Assembly: GCA_029706075.1 (NCBI GenBank)
Contig: JAINUG010000086.1
Location: forward strand, 3,657,060 to 3,721,059
From: Aldrovandia affinis
Taxonomy: Eukaryota > Chordata > Actinopteri > Notacanthiformes > Halosauridae
DNA: 64,000 nucleotides
Reading direction: 5' to 3'
In this document: positions 63,001-64,000 of the stretch, piece after piece
Layout: each line of letters begins with the position of its first letter
How positions within the stretch are numbered: the first letter of the stretch is position 1
Program-made: the position numbers and the translations under genes
Notes under the pieces: generated by a model
Seen by the model: only the letters and a program-made list of their open reading frames with translations
Database searches by the model: none
Told to the model about the DNA's origin: nothing

Positions 63001-63734
63001 GCCGTCTCATCTGCCTATCTCCCGACGAAGGTCTGGCCGTGCATCAGATTGGGGAGCATGGGACTCAAGGTCAGAGAGAGGATTCAGACGTGATTAGCGC
63101 AATCCCTGAGAAGATGTAAAGACACTGCTGTGCTGGCCGTGGAGAGGGGCTGGGGGGCCTGTCACATCACACCCCCACCCCCCACCTCCACATCCACCAC
63201 ATCCACCTCTCAGCTCAATCCCTTAGCATGTTCCAAGGCCAAAATATCTGTGACCAAAACAGAACGACTGCTCTAAGATTAAAATGGTAGCCATGGTCAT
63301 ATGTGAGAACCATATTAAAAGATGTCTGCTGACATAAACTAACCCCCACCCCCACCCCACTCACCTGACAAATCCTAAAATCACTCCTAACCCTGCTCTA
63401 AAAGTCTTCGGAAAAGCAGGATCAATATTCTTACATAACAGGGTGATTATAGCATGATATTAAACAATTACTTGTCTCAGTTAGCACTGGACACCAAAGA
63501 CAACATCCACAGCATCACTACAGAATACAAGATTCATTCTGGATAACAACTGGCACAGCAAGTCTTTTCAGGGGCACAAAATGATACCCAAATTTCATGG
63601 TTTCTCCATGACTGACCGCACGGATCTATAAAGCAAAGGTGTGGAATGTATTACCCAGAAAGTACAGAGGCACAGCGCGAGCCAAACATGGGGAAAACTG
63701 GGGGGGAAGGCACACACAGGGGCTTGTTTCCTAC

Positions 63735-63985
63735 CTGTCTTGCGACTGTTCCTCGTACATCCTCTCCTTGCCTTCTTTAAAGAGACGGATCGCCCTTTTT
63801 GACTTTTTCATCAGGCTGTCGATATAGATCTTAAAGTACTCGTTCTCGCTGAGCTGGGTCAGTCTCTGGTTCTCCTCGTATTTACACAGTATAAGCCGCA
63901 GGTGCTGATAGGTGTCCGGCAGGATATCCAGGATGTAAGGGGGGCTGTTCTTTAACTGCAGCCGGGGGTTCTGGCATAACCTCAC
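63735..63985 (-). CDS. cblb: cblb window exon 1: four-helix bundle of TKB domain
   Basis: This 251-nt exon encodes [10 protein letters not shown] through EEQSQD plus two bases of an Arg codon. It is most of the four-helix bundle that packs against the EF-hand and SH2-like parts of the TKB domain. It starts at a GTG valine codon right after a pyrimidine-rich TTAATCTCCCTGCAG acceptor at 63986-64000, so it is not a translation start. In human Cbl-b the matching valine is about residue 57. It ends CAAGACAG before a GTAGG donor at 63734. Landmarks are [18 protein letters not shown] and [10 protein letters not shown]. Compared with human Cbl-b it has conservative changes such as [10 protein letters not shown] for SKYDDNQKLA. 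The phase is 2, and the next exon supplies the A that completes AGA. The preceding coding exon lies outside the window. Confidence 0.97.
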
Positions 63986-64000
63986 CTGCAGGGAGATTAA
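63986..64000 (-). promoter_or_regulatory. cblb: 3' splice acceptor of the intron preceding window exon 1
   Basis: On the minus strand the last 15 bases of the window read TTAATCTCCCTGCAG, a pyrimidine-rich AG acceptor directly before the first exon. It shows that the N-terminal coding exon of cblb is upstream, beyond 64000. Confidence 0.85.

Larger units (their letters stand above)
32402..63734 (-). other. cblb: cblb intron 1 (31.3 kb)
   Basis: This is the largest intron in the window, with GTAGGA at its 5' end (63734) and a TTTCTTCCTCACAG acceptor. Long early introns are usual in Cbl-b genes and often hold enhancers, but none can be identified from one sequence. No coding exon of any gene is recognisable on either strand. 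Recognised contents are listed as separate features: SINE copies, a LINE 3' end, the 38.4-kb hairpin, several microsatellites and three minisatellite-like arrays. Between these the sequence is unremarkable mixed-composition DNA. Confidence 0.85.
54280..63734. other. cblb: distal part of intron 1, mostly unassigned
   Basis: Apart from the GA tract near 56.2 kb and the GT minisatellite near 59.7-60.0 kb, I see no gene, RNA gene or transposon here. C runs at 54714-54726 and 55788-55800 and several A/T runs are simple sequence. A plus-strand open frame at 62138-62593 has no recognisable domain. Confidence 0.6.

Overview
This is vertebrate, almost certainly teleost fish, genomic DNA. The evidence is split exons with GT/AG boundaries, very large introns, dense CA/GT and GA microsatellites, Tc1/mariner-type fish transposons, and tRNA-derived SINEs with the fish tail related to AAGTCGCTCTGGATAAGAGCGTCTGCTAAATG. 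The SINE types would fit an early-branching teleost such as an eel or tarpon, but I cannot establish the species. I see no prokaryotic, organellar or viral genome here.

One protein-coding gene fills the window: a cblb orthologue (Cbl-b RING-type E3 ubiquitin ligase) on the minus strand. Eleven consecutive coding exons run from 63985 down to 3987. They cover, in order, the four-helix bundle, EF-hand and SH2-like parts of the tyrosine-kinase-binding (TKB) domain, the linker helix, the RING finger, and the start of the acidic/proline-rich tail. They correspond to about residues 57 to 680 of roughly 980 in the human protein. The first coding exon(s) lie beyond 64000. The distal tail (later SH3-ligand stretch, tyrosine motifs, UBA domain) lies beyond position 1. 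Splice phases agree at every junction.

The TKB and RING exons are intact. The two proline-rich exons (7281-7465 and 6829-7183) carry three apparent one-base losses in GC-rich runs. Read literally, they give an early stop at 7321-7319. The net loss is three bases, so the frame is restored by the last exon. Base-call error is the simplest explanation; real decay of the tail is the alternative.

The introns (97 bp to 31.3 kb) hold only repeats and unrecognised sequence. From low to high coordinates these include two related, internally deleted Tc1-type copies (1166-1700 and 6274-6703); a second Tc1-type element reduced to its DNA-binding half between long inverted repeats (2251-3090); a tRNA-type SINE (4901-5050); a hAT-like miniature element (16082-16241); the 3' end of an L2-clade LINE (16640-17100); a second SINE family with copies in opposite orientations (21281-21620 and 46033-46132); a tandem AT-rich palindromic element followed by a broken hAT transposase (22848-24000); a minus-strand Tc1 relic (26845-27515); further SINEs; and many simple repeats.

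The most unusual non-repeat structure is a GC-rich imperfect inverted repeat with 64-bp arms and a 9-bp loop at 38343-38479, inside the largest intron. I found no evidence of an undescribed multi-gene system.
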